DNA of 61,809 bases, from assembly GCA_021850985.1 (NCBI GenBank), contig JAJZJX010000008.1, forward strand, positions 1 to 61,809. Reading direction: 5' to 3'. A model generated the notes under the pieces. The model saw nothing but the letters and a program-made list of their open reading frames with translations. It did not search any database and was not told where the DNA came from. Shown piece after piece: positions 23,288 to 32,268 of this stretch. Position 1 is the stretch's first letter. Each line of letters opens with the position of its first letter. This DNA is from a bacterium (GTDB lineage: Bacteria > SZUA-79 > Acidulodesulfobacterales > Acidulodesulfobacteraceae). A program made the translations under genes and the position numbers.

Positions 23288-23629
23288 ATGTTTAGTTATA
23301 GCGGCGGTGTAGTAACGAGAAAAAAGATAGATGAAGCGATTGATTTTTTTGTCGAAATTGAAACTGAATATAGGGAGGCGGTAAGGCAAGCAGAACTTAG
23401 CGGCAATAGACCCCCTTTCTTCAGCGAATGGGAAAAGAAGTATCCTGATTTAAATGCTGCATATGAAGCAATAAGAGAATTTGGAAGGCAGATTCAGCCC
23501 AACGATTTAAAGACTATGCAAAATGTATTTTATAGCATAGTAAATTCAACTGATGATTATTTTAGGCGGAACGTTATAAGCGATTATTTAACTATTGAGT
23601 GGGACGGAATCGGCGAGTGGAGAAAATAA
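23288..23629 (+). CDS. Hypothetical protein (113 aa)
   Basis: 113 aa, acidic alpha-helical protein with no membrane segment (AIDFFVEIETEYREAVRQAE, later DDYFRRNVISDYLTIEWDG). Strong AAGGAGG ribosome site 8 nt before the ATG. It is the last clear gene of the conjugative block. Family unknown. Confidence 0.55.
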   Translation: MFSYSGGVVTRKKIDEAIDFFVEIETEYREAVRQAELSGNRPPFFSEWEKKYPDLNAAYEAIREFGRQIQPNDLKTMQNVFYSIVNSTDDYFRRNVISDYLTIEWDGIGEWRK

Positions 23630-23709
23630 TTTATATAAATTGCATATTAGAAAGACTTAACAGTGAAGACTATGCAGAGGAATATATAAAAAAACAATTC
23701 ACCGAATAA
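23617..23709 (+). CDS. Possible 30-aa peptide at the end of the operon
   Basis: A GTG at 23617, overlapping the end of the preceding gene, opens a frame MEKIIYINCILERLNSEDYA followed by EEYIKKQFTE and a stop at 23709. Looks like a real protein end rather than random sequence, but it could also be the tail of a truncated gene. Confidence 0.3.
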   Translation: MEKIIYINCILERLNSEDYAEEYIKKQFTE

Positions 23710-23737
23710 TTTAAAATATTAAATTATTATATCCCTA

Positions 23738-23753
23738 TTTTCACCAGTGAAAA
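23738..23753. repeat. Perfect inverted repeat near the element end
   Basis: TTTTCAC-CA-GTGAAAA, 7-bp arms around CA. Together with the 11-bp tandem repeat at 23851 it lies within 160 bp of tRNA-Arg(CCT), where binding sites of an integrase or excisionase are expected. Confidence 0.4.
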
Positions 23754-23850
23754 CCACGTATATACACCAAAAATTTATAAACCTAAGCTAATAACAAAGA
23801 TAATAGCAGCATGGAATGCTTGGAAAAATTGCGGAAAATAATCTTACGCC

Positions 23851-23872
23851 TATTTGCTACTTATTTGCTACT
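23851..23872 (+). repeat. 11-bp tandem direct repeat, candidate integrase arm site
   Basis: TATTTGCTACT occurs twice without a gap, 25 bp from the 3' end of tRNA-Arg(CCT). Short direct repeats in this position are typical arm-type binding sites of tyrosine recombinases. The integrase of this element would lie outside the window. Confidence 0.45.
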
Positions 23873-23896
23873 GTTTAAATTATTTTTTGTTCTAAC

Positions 23897-23973
23897 TGGT
23901 GCCCCCGACCGGAATCGAACCGATGACCAAAGGTTTAGGAAACCTCTGCTCTATCCTACTGAGCTACGGGGGC
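23897..23973 (-). tRNA. tRNA-Arg(CCT), probable attachment site of element 1
   Basis: A 77-nt cloverleaf with acceptor GCCCCCG, D arm GCTC/GAGC, anticodon loop TTCCTAA (anticodon CCT), T arm with TTCGATT and encoded CCA. Its 3' end faces left into the conjugative element. Only 185 bp separate it from tRNA-Arg(ACG). Confidence 0.95.
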
Positions 23974-24158
23974 ATATTGTTCTGCAGGTTAATAACGCGG
24001 CATAAATTAATTTGCGTTACGGCTAAATATTATATATAATTAATACTATAAAATCAATTAGTATAATCGCTATTGGTATAATTGCCATAATTATTCGTGT
24101 AATTATCCTATGCAAAATTATAGATATAATTATAATTTGTCGTTATAAGTTATATAAT

Positions 24159-24235
24159 GCGCCCATAGCTCAGCTGGATAGAGCGTCAGACTACGAATCT
24201 GCAGGTCGGGGGTTCGACTCCCTCTGGGCGCACCA
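24159..24235 (+). tRNA. tRNA-Arg(ACG), attachment site of element 2
   Basis: A 77-nt cloverleaf with acceptor GCGCCCA/TGGGCGC, anticodon loop CTACGAA (anticodon ACG), T arm GGGGG/CCCTC with one G-U pair, and encoded CCA. Its anticodon stem-loop and 3' end recur at 40016-40065 in diverged form, so the island 24.2-40.0 kb is inserted here and has supplied this 3' half. Confidence 0.96.
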
Positions 24236-24341
24236 GTTAAAAACCCTGAAATATTAGGCATTTCCCGCCGAAAAATAGAAATAAATTTGACAAAAAAATT
24301 AATCTAAAATATACTAAAAATAGCCATAATTTACTAAAAAT

Positions 24342-24360
24342 AATCACAGTTTAGCGCACA
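24342..24360 (+). repeat. Element-end direct repeat, left copy
   Basis: AATCACAGTTTAGCGCACA, matched with one difference at 39941-39959 near the other end. It lies 107 bp inside the tRNA end, before the integrase gene; likely an integrase arm site. Confidence 0.55.
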
Positions 24361-24427
24361 CATGACTACGGTAAATTAAGGGTTTGCAGATGCATCTTAA
24401 CTTAAATTGAACACATAATTTTAGTAT

Positions 24428-25468
24428 ATGGCAAGTCTATATAAAAGAACAAATTCAGACCACTGGTGGTACCAATTCAGGCTTGACGGAAAGCAATACA
24501 GAGGCTCTACGAAGACTACCGATAAAAAACTTGCAGAGAAAATTGCGGCTGCCGTTGAAGCCGATTATATTAGAAAAAGATTCTATATACCGGGATTGAT
24601 TAAAAATAATCACAGTTTAATCACAGTTTGGAATGAATATATTAAAAGCTTAAATAATTCTAAAAGAACAATCGATTACAAAAATTTAGCTTTTAACCAC
24701 ATAATAAATGTTTTTCAATCAAAAAACATTGAAGAAATATCGGCTAACGATATTTCAAATTATCAGCTATCCAGAAAGTTAGAGGTAATTAATAATCCTA
24801 AAAATATCGGTAAGCGGGAGCATGATATAAATTTTAGATGGATTAATCTCGAAATTACCACATTATCGCATTTTTTTAATTTCTGTATTAAATGCGGCTA
24901 TCTCGATAAAAACCCCTGCGCCGGCATTAAAAAGCTAAATGAACTATCCCGCCTGAAAACCCTATCCGACGGCGACATCCAAAAACTTATCGCCGGAGCT
25001 ACCAATAAGCTTACGAAAGATTTAATAACGTTTCTAATTTATACCGGCTGCCGCAAAGGCGAAGCGTTAAATCTTAAATGGGACGACGTAGACTTACAGA
25101 ATAACATAATAGCTATTAAGGGGACTAAAACCAAGTATGACAGGTATATACCTATAAGCAAGCCGTTAAAAGAGCTTTTAACCTGCATTGAAAAGAAAAA
25201 CGATTGCCTATATCTATTTAACGATAACGGACGTAAGTTAGGCGATTTTCGGCGTTCTTTTATGACCGCCTGTAGAAATGCGGGGCTAAAAGATTTAAGG
25301 ATACACGATTTAAGGCACGTCTTCGCTTCTAAAATGGTAATGAATGGAACGAGTCTTTATATTACGGGGGAACTGTTAGGACACCGGACGACGCAGATGA
25401 CAAAACGGTATAGCCATTTAGTGCCAGATACTTTGAGGAAGGCTGTTGATGACGTATGGAATAAATAA
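24428..25468 (+). CDS. int: Tyrosine recombinase integrase of element 2
   Basis: 346 aa. N-terminal arm-binding region (MASLYKRTNSDHWWYQFRLD), SAM-like core-binding domain (about 60-165) and catalytic domain. Active-site residues: Arg209 in TGCRKGEAL, His293 and Arg296 in HDLRH, His319 in LGHRTT, and Tyr328 in KRYSHL. It sits 192 bp downstream of tRNA-Arg(ACG), pointing inward, the standard layout for islands integrated in tRNA genes. No clear ribosome site, so low basal translation is likely. Full length and intact. Confidence 0.95.
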   Translation: MASLYKRTNSDHWWYQFRLDGKQYRGSTKTTDKKLAEKIAAAVEADYIRKRFYIPGLIKNNHSLITVWNEYIKSLNNSKRTIDYKNLAFNHIINVFQSKNIEEISANDISNYQLSRKLEVINNPKNIGKREHDINFRWINLEITTLSHFFNFCIKCGYLDKNPCAGIKKLNELSRLKTLSDGDIQKLIAGATNKLTKDLITFLIYTGCRKGEALNLKWDDVDLQNNIIAIKGTKTKYDRYIPISKPLKELLTCIEKKNDCLYLFNDNGRKLGDFRRSFMTACRNAGLKDLRIHDLRHVFASKMVMNGTSLYITGELLGHRTTQMTKRYSHLVPDTLRKAVDDVWNK

Positions 25469-25571
25469 TTTAACAATTTTAATATTTTGCAATAATAATA
25501 TAATATAATGTATAATTTATTGTAATAATATGAGAACAGTTGTGAGTATTTTATAGAAAAGGTCGATTATA

Positions 25572-26441
25572 ATGAAATTTTCGGAAAGAATAGAGGTAAC
25601 GCCAGTTAAAGTAGAAATACAAATAGAATCAATGGATGATGATTTGAGAAATTCTTTATGGAATGCTTTTCAAATGCACTGTTTAGATGTGATAAAGCCG
25701 CGCACGAATAATAGCATATATTACTCGTCAATATCATTGAGTTTCTTTAAATCGTTATGGGTAGATTATTTAAAATTACCCTTAGACTCTTTAGATGATA
25801 GTTATTCTTATACATGTAAAGTCCTGCAAGAGCAGTTTCTTCTTAAATGGGAATGGTACAAGGTATATGATTTCATAGAATTTGTGTCTTATATTATGGT
25901 TCCATATGGTGATAATTTTAAAAATGATTTTATATTATATTGCAATAGTGTATTAGAAAGGGAATTATCCGCATATAGATTTGTCGATGGGTTAATTACC
26001 CAAATTACTGATGAGAGTGAAATTAGAGAAATCGAAGAAGCAATTCAAAATGCTGGAGTTACAAAATTATCCGGCGTTCAGACGCATTTGAAATCAGCTT
26101 TAGCAAAAATGTCGGATAAAAAAGAGCCTGACTATCGCAATTCTATTAAAGAATCAATTTCTGCGGTAGAAGCAATTACTAGAATTCTTATTGGTGATCC
26201 TAATGCAACATTAGGCAACGCATTAAAAAAAATAGAAACAGAAGGGAACATTGTTATTCATGAAGCTCTAAAGACAGCATTCTCTAAGTTATATGGCTGG
26301 ACAAACGACACAGGCATCAGACATGCTTTAAATGAAGAATTAGATTTGCAATTGGAGGATGCTAAATATATGCTAGTTTCCTGCTCTGCTTTTATTAATT
26401 ACCTAATTGTGAAAGCAGATAAGGCTGGGATTAAATTATAG
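25572..26441 (+). CDS. AbiJ-like abortive-infection protein (HEPN)
   Basis: 289 aa. The N-terminal 120 residues begin MKFSERIEVTP and contain DDLRNSLWNAFQMH, matching by memory the AbiJ N-terminal domain 4. The C-terminal part (about 180-289) is helical with a DTGIRHALNEELDLQLEDAK block typical of the HEPN-like end of AbiJ proteins, which is thought to cleave RNA. It would act as an abortive-infection toxin against phage. It opens the defence block directly after the integrase. Confidence 0.7.
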   Translation: MKFSERIEVTPVKVEIQIESMDDDLRNSLWNAFQMHCLDVIKPRTNNSIYYSSISLSFFKSLWVDYLKLPLDSLDDSYSYTCKVLQEQFLLKWEWYKVYDFIEFVSYIMVPYGDNFKNDFILYCNSVLERELSAYRFVDGLITQITDESEIREIEEAIQNAGVTKLSGVQTHLKSALAKMSDKKEPDYRNSIKESISAVEAITRILIGDPNATLGNALKKIETEGNIVIHEALKTAFSKLYGWTNDTGIRHALNEELDLQLEDAKYMLVSCSAFINYLIVKADKAGIKL

Positions 26442-26654
26442 TATTAGTAATTTTATCAAAAACAAAAACAGGGTTATAATACTTAATAAAAGGATATGAT
26501 AAAAGGCTAAATCAAATTCTAAATTTAATATATAATAAAAATTATAATCAAGAATAAAATAAAATATCTAAAATTAAAAATTAAATTATAAAAAATGATA
26601 TAATCTAAAAACATAATATAATAAACATAAATTTTGCAATCCTATAAACATTTT

Positions 26655-27740
26655 ATGATTAAATCGCTTGAAATTAAAAATTTTAGATTGTTTAAAGAAC
26701 TTAACATAACAGGTTTTAAACCTATTAATGTTATAGTTGGTGATAATGCTGCCGGAAAAACAGCATTTTTGGAAGCTATATTGGTAGCTTCTATGGCAAC
26801 ACCGAGCGTTTTAAATATTAATTTAATTAGAGGTATTCGTTACTTTGCTTTACCATATGATGAAGAACAATTTCAAAAGCAATTTAGTTCATTATTTTTT
26901 AATTTTGATGTTGAAAAAACTATTTCATTTAAAATTATCCAGCAAGGGAATAAAGAAGCTTCTTTGGAAATATATTTTGATAGAAGTCAAAATAAAATAA
27001 TAGAAATGCCAGTTGATCAACCTTTGATTCCGCAACCCCAAGGATTTTCACGTCCTTTTATACCGTCTGTAACACCACTTGCTTTTCATAGAAAATCCTT
27101 TGAAGGTGAAGAAAATACTCTTTATATATCAATGACTCAAAATGGATTTTCTATTGATGGAGGAAAAAATTTTCTTGAAGCAGAAATGTTTTCCGCACCG
27201 CCTCTTGAATCTTATTTTCAAAAAGTTACAAGTTGGTATTCTAAGTTAAGTGAGGATGGCAAAGAACAAACAATAGATAATATAATGAAAAAATTGTATC
27301 CTGATATAGTAAAATTATCAATAATAATCCCATCATTATATGCTCCTGCGACGTTATATGCATCTGTTGTTAATCATGACAAGAAAATTCCTCTTTCAAT
27401 TGTATCTTCAGGAATTTATAAAGTTCTTTCTTTAATTCTAACAGTAAAAACTCTTAAATCAAGTATAATACTTATAGATGAAATTGATAACGGCATCTAT
27501 TATGAAAAATTTTCATTATTATGGAAATTATTGCATGATCTGTCCATTGAAAATAATAATCAAATTTTTTTATCTACACATAGTAGAGAATTTTTAAAAT
27601 CAAATACTTTATTAAAAGATAATTTTAAAAAAGATTTTTCATTAATACAACTTTCTCATAAAAATGGAATAGGTAAGGCTTATATATCTGAAAGCCGTGA
27701 CATATTCAAGGCTATAGAAAGCGGTATAGAAGTTAGATAA
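26655..27740 (+). CDS. ABC-type AAA ATPase of a predicted defence pair
   Basis: About 361 aa. I choose the ATG at 26655 (MIKSLEIKNFRLF) over the upstream TTG, since ATPases of this family start just before the IKNFR strand. Walker A GDNAAGKT is at residues 29-36, Walker B IILIDEIDNG near 270, and an H-loop LSTHSREFL near 305. This is the AAA_15/OLD-like SMC-type ATPase. It lies 19 nt before a TOPRIM-like gene, the layout of two-gene OLD/PARIS-like systems. No ribosome site is visible. Confidence 0.8.
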   Translation: MIKSLEIKNFRLFKELNITGFKPINVIVGDNAAGKTAFLEAILVASMATPSVLNINLIRGIRYFALPYDEEQFQKQFSSLFFNFDVEKTISFKIIQQGNKEASLEIYFDRSQNKIIEMPVDQPLIPQPQGFSRPFIPSVTPLAFHRKSFEGEENTLYISMTQNGFSIDGGKNFLEAEMFSAPPLESYFQKVTSWYSKLSEDGKEQTIDNIMKKLYPDIVKLSIIIPSLYAPATLYASVVNHDKKIPLSIVSSGIYKVLSLILTVKTLKSSIILIDEIDNGIYYEKFSLLWKLLHDLSIENNNQIFLSTHSREFLKSNTLLKDNFKKDFSLIQLSHKNGIGKAYISESRDIFKAIESGIEVR

Positions 27741-27759
27741 TATAAAAATTAATTGGCAA

Positions 27760-28500
27760 ATGGCTGAAGAAATTTGTAATGAGAGCTATAAAATATCTAC
27801 ACCTATTATAATACTATGTGAAGGAGCTGCTGATAAATCTTTTTTAAATTTAATAATAAAAGAAGGTAAATTCGAGCGCTTTTTTAGTGTTCCATTTCCC
27901 ATGGAAAAAAGCCCATTAAACACTGGAAATACTAGTGTGAGTAATTTTCCTGAAATGATAGACTATTTAGCTGCAGACAAAAAGGGTTTTGATGAAATTT
28001 TACAAGGTATCATAATAATTGCAGATAAAGGTTTTGGCGAGAAAAAAACATACAACAAAATATGCAAATCTTTTAGAAACACTAAATATGCCGATAAAAT
28101 CCCTAAGAATATTAACGAAATCTCAAAGGGTCATCCCTTCATCTTAATCTATTTAATTCCTGAAATGGATACAGGTGGGGGGTTAGAAAAGTTATTTATT
28201 GATGCTATTTTTGAAGAATGTGAGGGATTGAAAGAATGTATAAATAGTTATATATCGTGTTGTAGCAAGAGTAAGATTAAAATAGATGATTTAGGACCTG
28301 AAAAACAGGCTAAGTCTTATCTTCAATGTATTATTGCGGTTCTTAATAAAGAAGACCCAAATAAAAGTTTAAATTATTTGTTACGTAATAAAAAATGGCC
28401 TTCATTTTTTCCTGATAAAAAAATTTTTCTTAAACCTTTCATTGAAAAATTTACGAAATGGATAAGCGATTTCGGCTCAGAGAATAATAGGGTCTGTTAA
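27760..28500 (+). CDS. TOPRIM-like (DUF3226-type) effector of the ATPase pair
   Basis: 246 aa. PIIILCEGAADKSFLNLIIKE (about 17-37) carries the TOPRIM-like glutamate, GIIIIADKGFGEKK (about 86-99) the first acidic metal ligand, and YLIPEMDTGGGLEKLF near residue 128 the glutamate-rich C-terminal motif seen in DUF3226 proteins. Such domains are nuclease-like or nucleotide-handling effectors released or fired by the partner ATPase. The gene follows the ATPase after 19 nt. Closest analogy is AriB of PARIS, but the effector domain is not identical. Confidence 0.65.
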   Translation: MAEEICNESYKISTPIIILCEGAADKSFLNLIIKEGKFERFFSVPFPMEKSPLNTGNTSVSNFPEMIDYLAADKKGFDEILQGIIIIADKGFGEKKTYNKICKSFRNTKYADKIPKNINEISKGHPFILIYLIPEMDTGGGLEKLFIDAIFEECEGLKECINSYISCCSKSKIKIDDLGPEKQAKSYLQCIIAVLNKEDPNKSLNYLLRNKKWPSFFPDKKIFLKPFIEKFTKWISDFGSENNRVC

Positions 28501-28565
28501 GTTTTCTGTATAAATATAATGTGGTACACCTATTCTATTTTACAGAATATAAGATATTTACACTA

Positions 28566-28590
28566 CTTATCTAACAAAATGTTAAATAAG
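28566..28590. promoter_or_regulatory. Inverted repeat before the HNH gene
   Basis: CTTAT-C-TAACA-AAA-TGTTA-A-ATAAG: two 11-bp arms with one mismatch, about 36 bp upstream of the HNH start. Possible operator or hairpin controlling the endonuclease. Confidence 0.35.
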
Positions 28591-28625
28591 AAAATAGAGG
28601 GTAAAAAGGAAGAAGTTTAAGAAAA

Positions 28626-29603
28626 ATGACAAGAAGAAAGACTAAGAATATAACAGGTCTTGCAAGAATAAAAGGTATTCCTCTTCACGAGGCATGGGTA
28701 GGTTTTATTTGTCTTTCATGCGGTTCGCTTAATAACATTCGAGTTGGGCTTGATCTTTTAAATCCTAAAACAACATATGAAACTGCAGAATGGAAATGTA
28801 ATAAATGCGGCTATCTGCATTCTAAAAAATCTGATTTACCTTTTAAAAATTGGAGTAAAGATTTCACTATTGCAAAATCAATAAGGGCTCAGAGATTTTG
28901 GGAGGCATTTTTTAGAATAGCAACGGAGAATCCTGAATCATACTGGAAACAATGCTGTACCTGCGGTAGAATTCTTCCCTTTAATGCTTTTAGTAAACAC
29001 TCAAAATGGGGGCCGCTTGAACGACAGATGGAGTGCAGAAGCTGTAAAGGTGCAATCAATGCAACATTGAATCCAAAACGAACTAAAGAGCAACTGCATG
29101 AATCATCGTTGAGGAGAAGGGTCGCAGATTTATTACTAGAGGGGGAAAATGTAGCTACTGACATAGTTGATTTATTCAAAAGATTTGACAATAAATGTTT
29201 TAAGACAAAGCAACCGCTTGATATTAACAAGAGGGATACTTGGGCGGTTGACCATATTTTACCTTCAAAATGGTTATATCCCCTGATGAAAGAAAATGCA
29301 GCATTATTATCAAAAGAAGCAAATAATAATAAACGAGATAAGTGGCCTAGCGAGTTTTATACCAATAACGAATTGATTGAGCTTGCAAAAATAACTGGCG
29401 CGGATTTAGGACTATTAGCCAGCAAAACTCCTATTATCAATACCAATATCAATGTTGATAAGTGCGTAGAAAGGTATTTACAGGTCAGGGAAAGTTCTGA
29501 TTTGCCAAAAAGAATAAAAGAACTTAAAAAGATTATTAAAGATTATAATCTTATTGATAAACTCTCCGATGAAAATAAAAAACTGTTAGGTTTTAGAAGG
29601 TAA
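28626..29603 (+). CDS. HNH endonuclease, probable restriction enzyme
   Basis: 325 aa. Two zinc-ribbon-like sites: Cys29/Cys32 with Cys58/Cys61, and Cys111/Cys113 with Cys137/Cys140. The nuclease core is AVDHILPSKWLYPL (His210) followed by NNNKRDKWPS (233-242), the beta-beta-alpha-metal fold. It ends 4 nt before the convergent two-domain methyltransferase, which makes it the likely endonuclease of a type II restriction-modification system. Weak ribosome site. A truncated second copy of the N-terminal zinc domain lies at 33193-33435. Confidence 0.75.
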   Translation: MTRRKTKNITGLARIKGIPLHEAWVGFICLSCGSLNNIRVGLDLLNPKTTYETAEWKCNKCGYLHSKKSDLPFKNWSKDFTIAKSIRAQRFWEAFFRIATENPESYWKQCCTCGRILPFNAFSKHSKWGPLERQMECRSCKGAINATLNPKRTKEQLHESSLRRRVADLLLEGENVATDIVDLFKRFDNKCFKTKQPLDINKRDTWAVDHILPSKWLYPLMKENAALLSKEANNNKRDKWPSEFYTNNELIELAKITGADLGLLASKTPIINTNINVDKCVERYLQVRESSDLPKRIKELKKIIKDYNLIDKLSDENKKLLGFRR

Positions 29604-29607
29604 ATAT

Positions 29608-32268
29608 TTATTGCAAAATAAGATACTGGTGAGAGGTAACAGTTCCTTTATCCTTTATCCCGTGTGATTCGCAATGCTCTACACTTTCAACGAATAAATC
29701 AACCGTATTAAACCAGCGTTTGCTTATCTTTTTTAATTCTTCCGCCATATCACATTTTACGCTTTTACCTAGATGAAAAACGCAGACACCAGTATGTTTG
29801 AGTCTTTCTCTTGCCTGTCTGAATATGTTTTCATAAATGCTAAAGTCCTTTTTTTGCTTTTCCTCAATGTATGAGTTTATTCGACATTTAAAATCATTTT
29901 CTGACCATCCGCAAAACCAGATGCGTACCCAGTTAGCAAGATAAAACCTTGTGCTATCAAAAAATGGCGGAGAGGTTACAACAGCGTCAAGATTATTTAT
30001 TTCATATGGCCATATAGATGTAGAGTCTTGATAGTAGATTCTTCCTGTAACAAAAGTCGTGGGCAATTCCACACGTAATGCCCTTTCAACTTTATCAGTA
30101 AGATTTTTAATCAGGCTTTTATAAATAAACTCTCCTTGAGGAGCATACGGAACAATCGGATGTGAACGCCTACTCAATGCATAAGGCCTATTGCCATGCA
30201 AGATATGTAACAATGAGGATAAAACAAGCATTTGGTCCGGATTTTTTGGATGGTTAAACTTTAAAAATCTCCTTGCAAGTAGAATCTCTCCGAGCGTCTT
30301 ATTTTCATAATATTCTGCAAGTGTTTTGTTAAAGCCGAAATGCTTTGCTTCATAAAATTCTTCCTCTGCGCAGTCATTTTGCTTTATAAATTCTGCTATT
30401 TGATGAATGTAATTCATACATTCATTTCTTTTATGTGTGTTGACCTTAGCCGATGAAATATAATAAGCAGGCAGACTTATATCAAATCCAAAGGATTTCC
30501 TTCCATTTAATGCCGCCTCAAAAGGAATTGTACCTACGCCTGAAAACGGATCAAGGACCCTTCCGCCGTCCGGAATAAATGTTTTAATTAAATTATAAGC
30601 AATGGATGGCTTCAATTTTCCTTGATAAGAGCAAAGAGAATGAAGTGGATGCCCCCAATTTCTCTTTGAGTATGGTAGTTTTTGGTGGGGCAGATTATTT
30701 TTAAAATGCTCCCAATTTTCAAGGTTAAAGTTCTGTATCTTCTGTTTTTTCTGTGATTTATATTTTGATTTATCAAATTCTAACACTAATAATGTCTGAC
30801 TTAATATCTCTTTATTTCTTGACCGTCGCTTTCGTAAAAGCTTTTTTTCATTTAATTTATATCCAAGTGTGTTCAATATCTCAACCAGAACATCATCAGT
30901 TCTTACATGCACATTAGCAAATATAGAATCGCCAATATCAATCAAGACCATTGCCTGGTTTGCAAGATGTTTTCTCATATTTGAAAAAACAACATACATT
31001 TCTTCAAAGTAACTTTTTATCATAAGTGGGATACGCGAGTCGTATGATTTTTTTTCCAATTTTATAAGGATATCTTTTAATAGTTCACTTTTATACAATA
31101 TATCTGTTTCGATGTTACCTGAAATACCCTTTTTCACATCGTTAATCCCGCTTGTAAGAGCCTGGTCGCGGAGAAATCGTAGATCGTTTTCGAACTGAAT
31201 ATATCGTAAAAACCACAACTCTAATTTAGTATTCCTGAAATAGTTTGTTCCGTTAAGATAGGGTGGACTTGTAATAATAGCGTCAATCTCTAAATTATTT
31301 ATCAATTCAATGTTTTTGGCATTGGCAAGAATCATCTCTGGCACAGTCTTTAAAGTAAAATCAAAATTAGAGATATCATTTGCTATATCTTTTAATTTGG
31401 AAGGAAGAAAAGTTTCTAATGCAACTCTTTCTTTTTCCAGTTCATATTTGGTCTTAAATCTGACATCGCCCGCTTTTTTCAGAAGGGATATAGGAATTAA
31501 TGCAGATAAAATAGCTATAGTAACAACATCAGCAAGTAGTTCATTTTCTAACCTTAAAATATCAATAAAAGAACGCATGCGAAGCAATTTGCTAAAGACA
31601 ATATCATCAAAATATTTACTACTGTTAAAAATAAGATTATAATTTTCCTTTAGATGGCTGTCTTCATCAAAATTATCTACAGTTCTTATCACTTGTTCGG
31701 CGACTCGGTTTATGTTGTCAGTTAATTGTTTACGTGTCGATTGGCTTGATTTTAAAATCCTTATCTTTGTCTGTATTAAAAATTGCAGAAGAGGGTTAAT
31801 TTCAGAATACACTGTATTTATATTTAATTGGTCAGCAGCAAAAATGGTAGTTCCAGTTCCAATGAAAGGGTCGTAAATACAAGACGTATTTTTGCAATAG
31901 TTATTGATAAGCGATTTTACAAACTCAGGAGAATATCCTTCAATAAAAGGATACCACCTCTGGAAAGGGATTGACTTACTGTTAATAAATGTCACATCTT
32001 TTGGATTTATAACGGAATGGCCGCTAAGATTTTTTTTTATCAAAACTTTAACAGCTTGATTAATAGATCTTTCTTCTTTTTCAGCAAATAATGCCAGTTG
32101 TTTATAACTTTTAATACCAATTAGTTCTCTCAACTCCTCGCTGCTTAAATCTTTAACCTTTGCGTAATAAGGTGCTTCGGATTTGCCGAAAGCTAAGGTA
32201 ATTGATTTTTTTTTGGGGTCTTCAGAAGGATAATCATAAAAATAAGTGGATTTGAAATATTGGTTCAT
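29608..32268 (-). CDS. Two-domain DNA methyltransferase of the R-M system
   Basis: 886 aa with two complete methylase modules. Module 1: DPFIGTGT (residues 133-140) and TSPPYLNG (333-340). Module 2: DPFSGVGT (573-580) and TSPPFFDS (765-772). The DPF-type AdoMet motif before TSPP[YF] defines a beta-class N4-cytosine or N6-adenine enzyme. Two modules in one chain usually methylate the two strands of an asymmetric site. Convergent with the HNH endonuclease, with 4 nt between stops. Confidence 0.9.
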   Translation of the reverse strand: MNQYFKSTYFYDYPSEDPKKKSITLAFGKSEAPYYAKVKDLSSEELRELIGIKSYKQLALFAEKEERSINQAVKVLIKKNLSGHSVINPKDVTFINSKSIPFQRWYPFIEGYSPEFVKSLINNYCKNTSCIYDPFIGTGTTIFAADQLNINTVYSEINPLLQFLIQTKIRILKSSQSTRKQLTDNINRVAEQVIRTVDNFDEDSHLKENYNLIFNSSKYFDDIVFSKLLRMRSFIDILRLENELLADVVTIAILSALIPISLLKKAGDVRFKTKYELEKERVALETFLPSKLKDIANDISNFDFTLKTVPEMILANAKNIELINNLEIDAIITSPPYLNGTNYFRNTKLELWFLRYIQFENDLRFLRDQALTSGINDVKKGISGNIETDILYKSELLKDILIKLEKKSYDSRIPLMIKSYFEEMYVVFSNMRKHLANQAMVLIDIGDSIFANVHVRTDDVLVEILNTLGYKLNEKKLLRKRRSRNKEILSQTLLVLEFDKSKYKSQKKQKIQNFNLENWEHFKNNLPHQKLPYSKRNWGHPLHSLCSYQGKLKPSIAYNLIKTFIPDGGRVLDPFSGVGTIPFEAALNGRKSFGFDISLPAYYISSAKVNTHKRNECMNYIHQIAEFIKQNDCAEEEFYEAKHFGFNKTLAEYYENKTLGEILLARRFLKFNHPKNPDQMLVLSSLLHILHGNRPYALSRRSHPIVPYAPQGEFIYKSLIKNLTDKVERALRVELPTTFVTGRIYYQDSTSIWPYEINNLDAVVTSPPFFDSTRFYLANWVRIWFCGWSENDFKCRINSYIEEKQKKDFSIYENIFRQARERLKHTGVCVFHLGKSVKCDMAEELKKISKRWFNTVDLFVESVEHCESHGIKDKGTVTSHQYLILQ

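Noticed and set aside
23811-24005. 64-codon open frame over the tRNA-Arg(CCT) gene
   Set aside because: It is the antisense reading of the tRNA (the RNRTDDQRFRKPLLYPTELR string is a known artefact of tRNA DNA).
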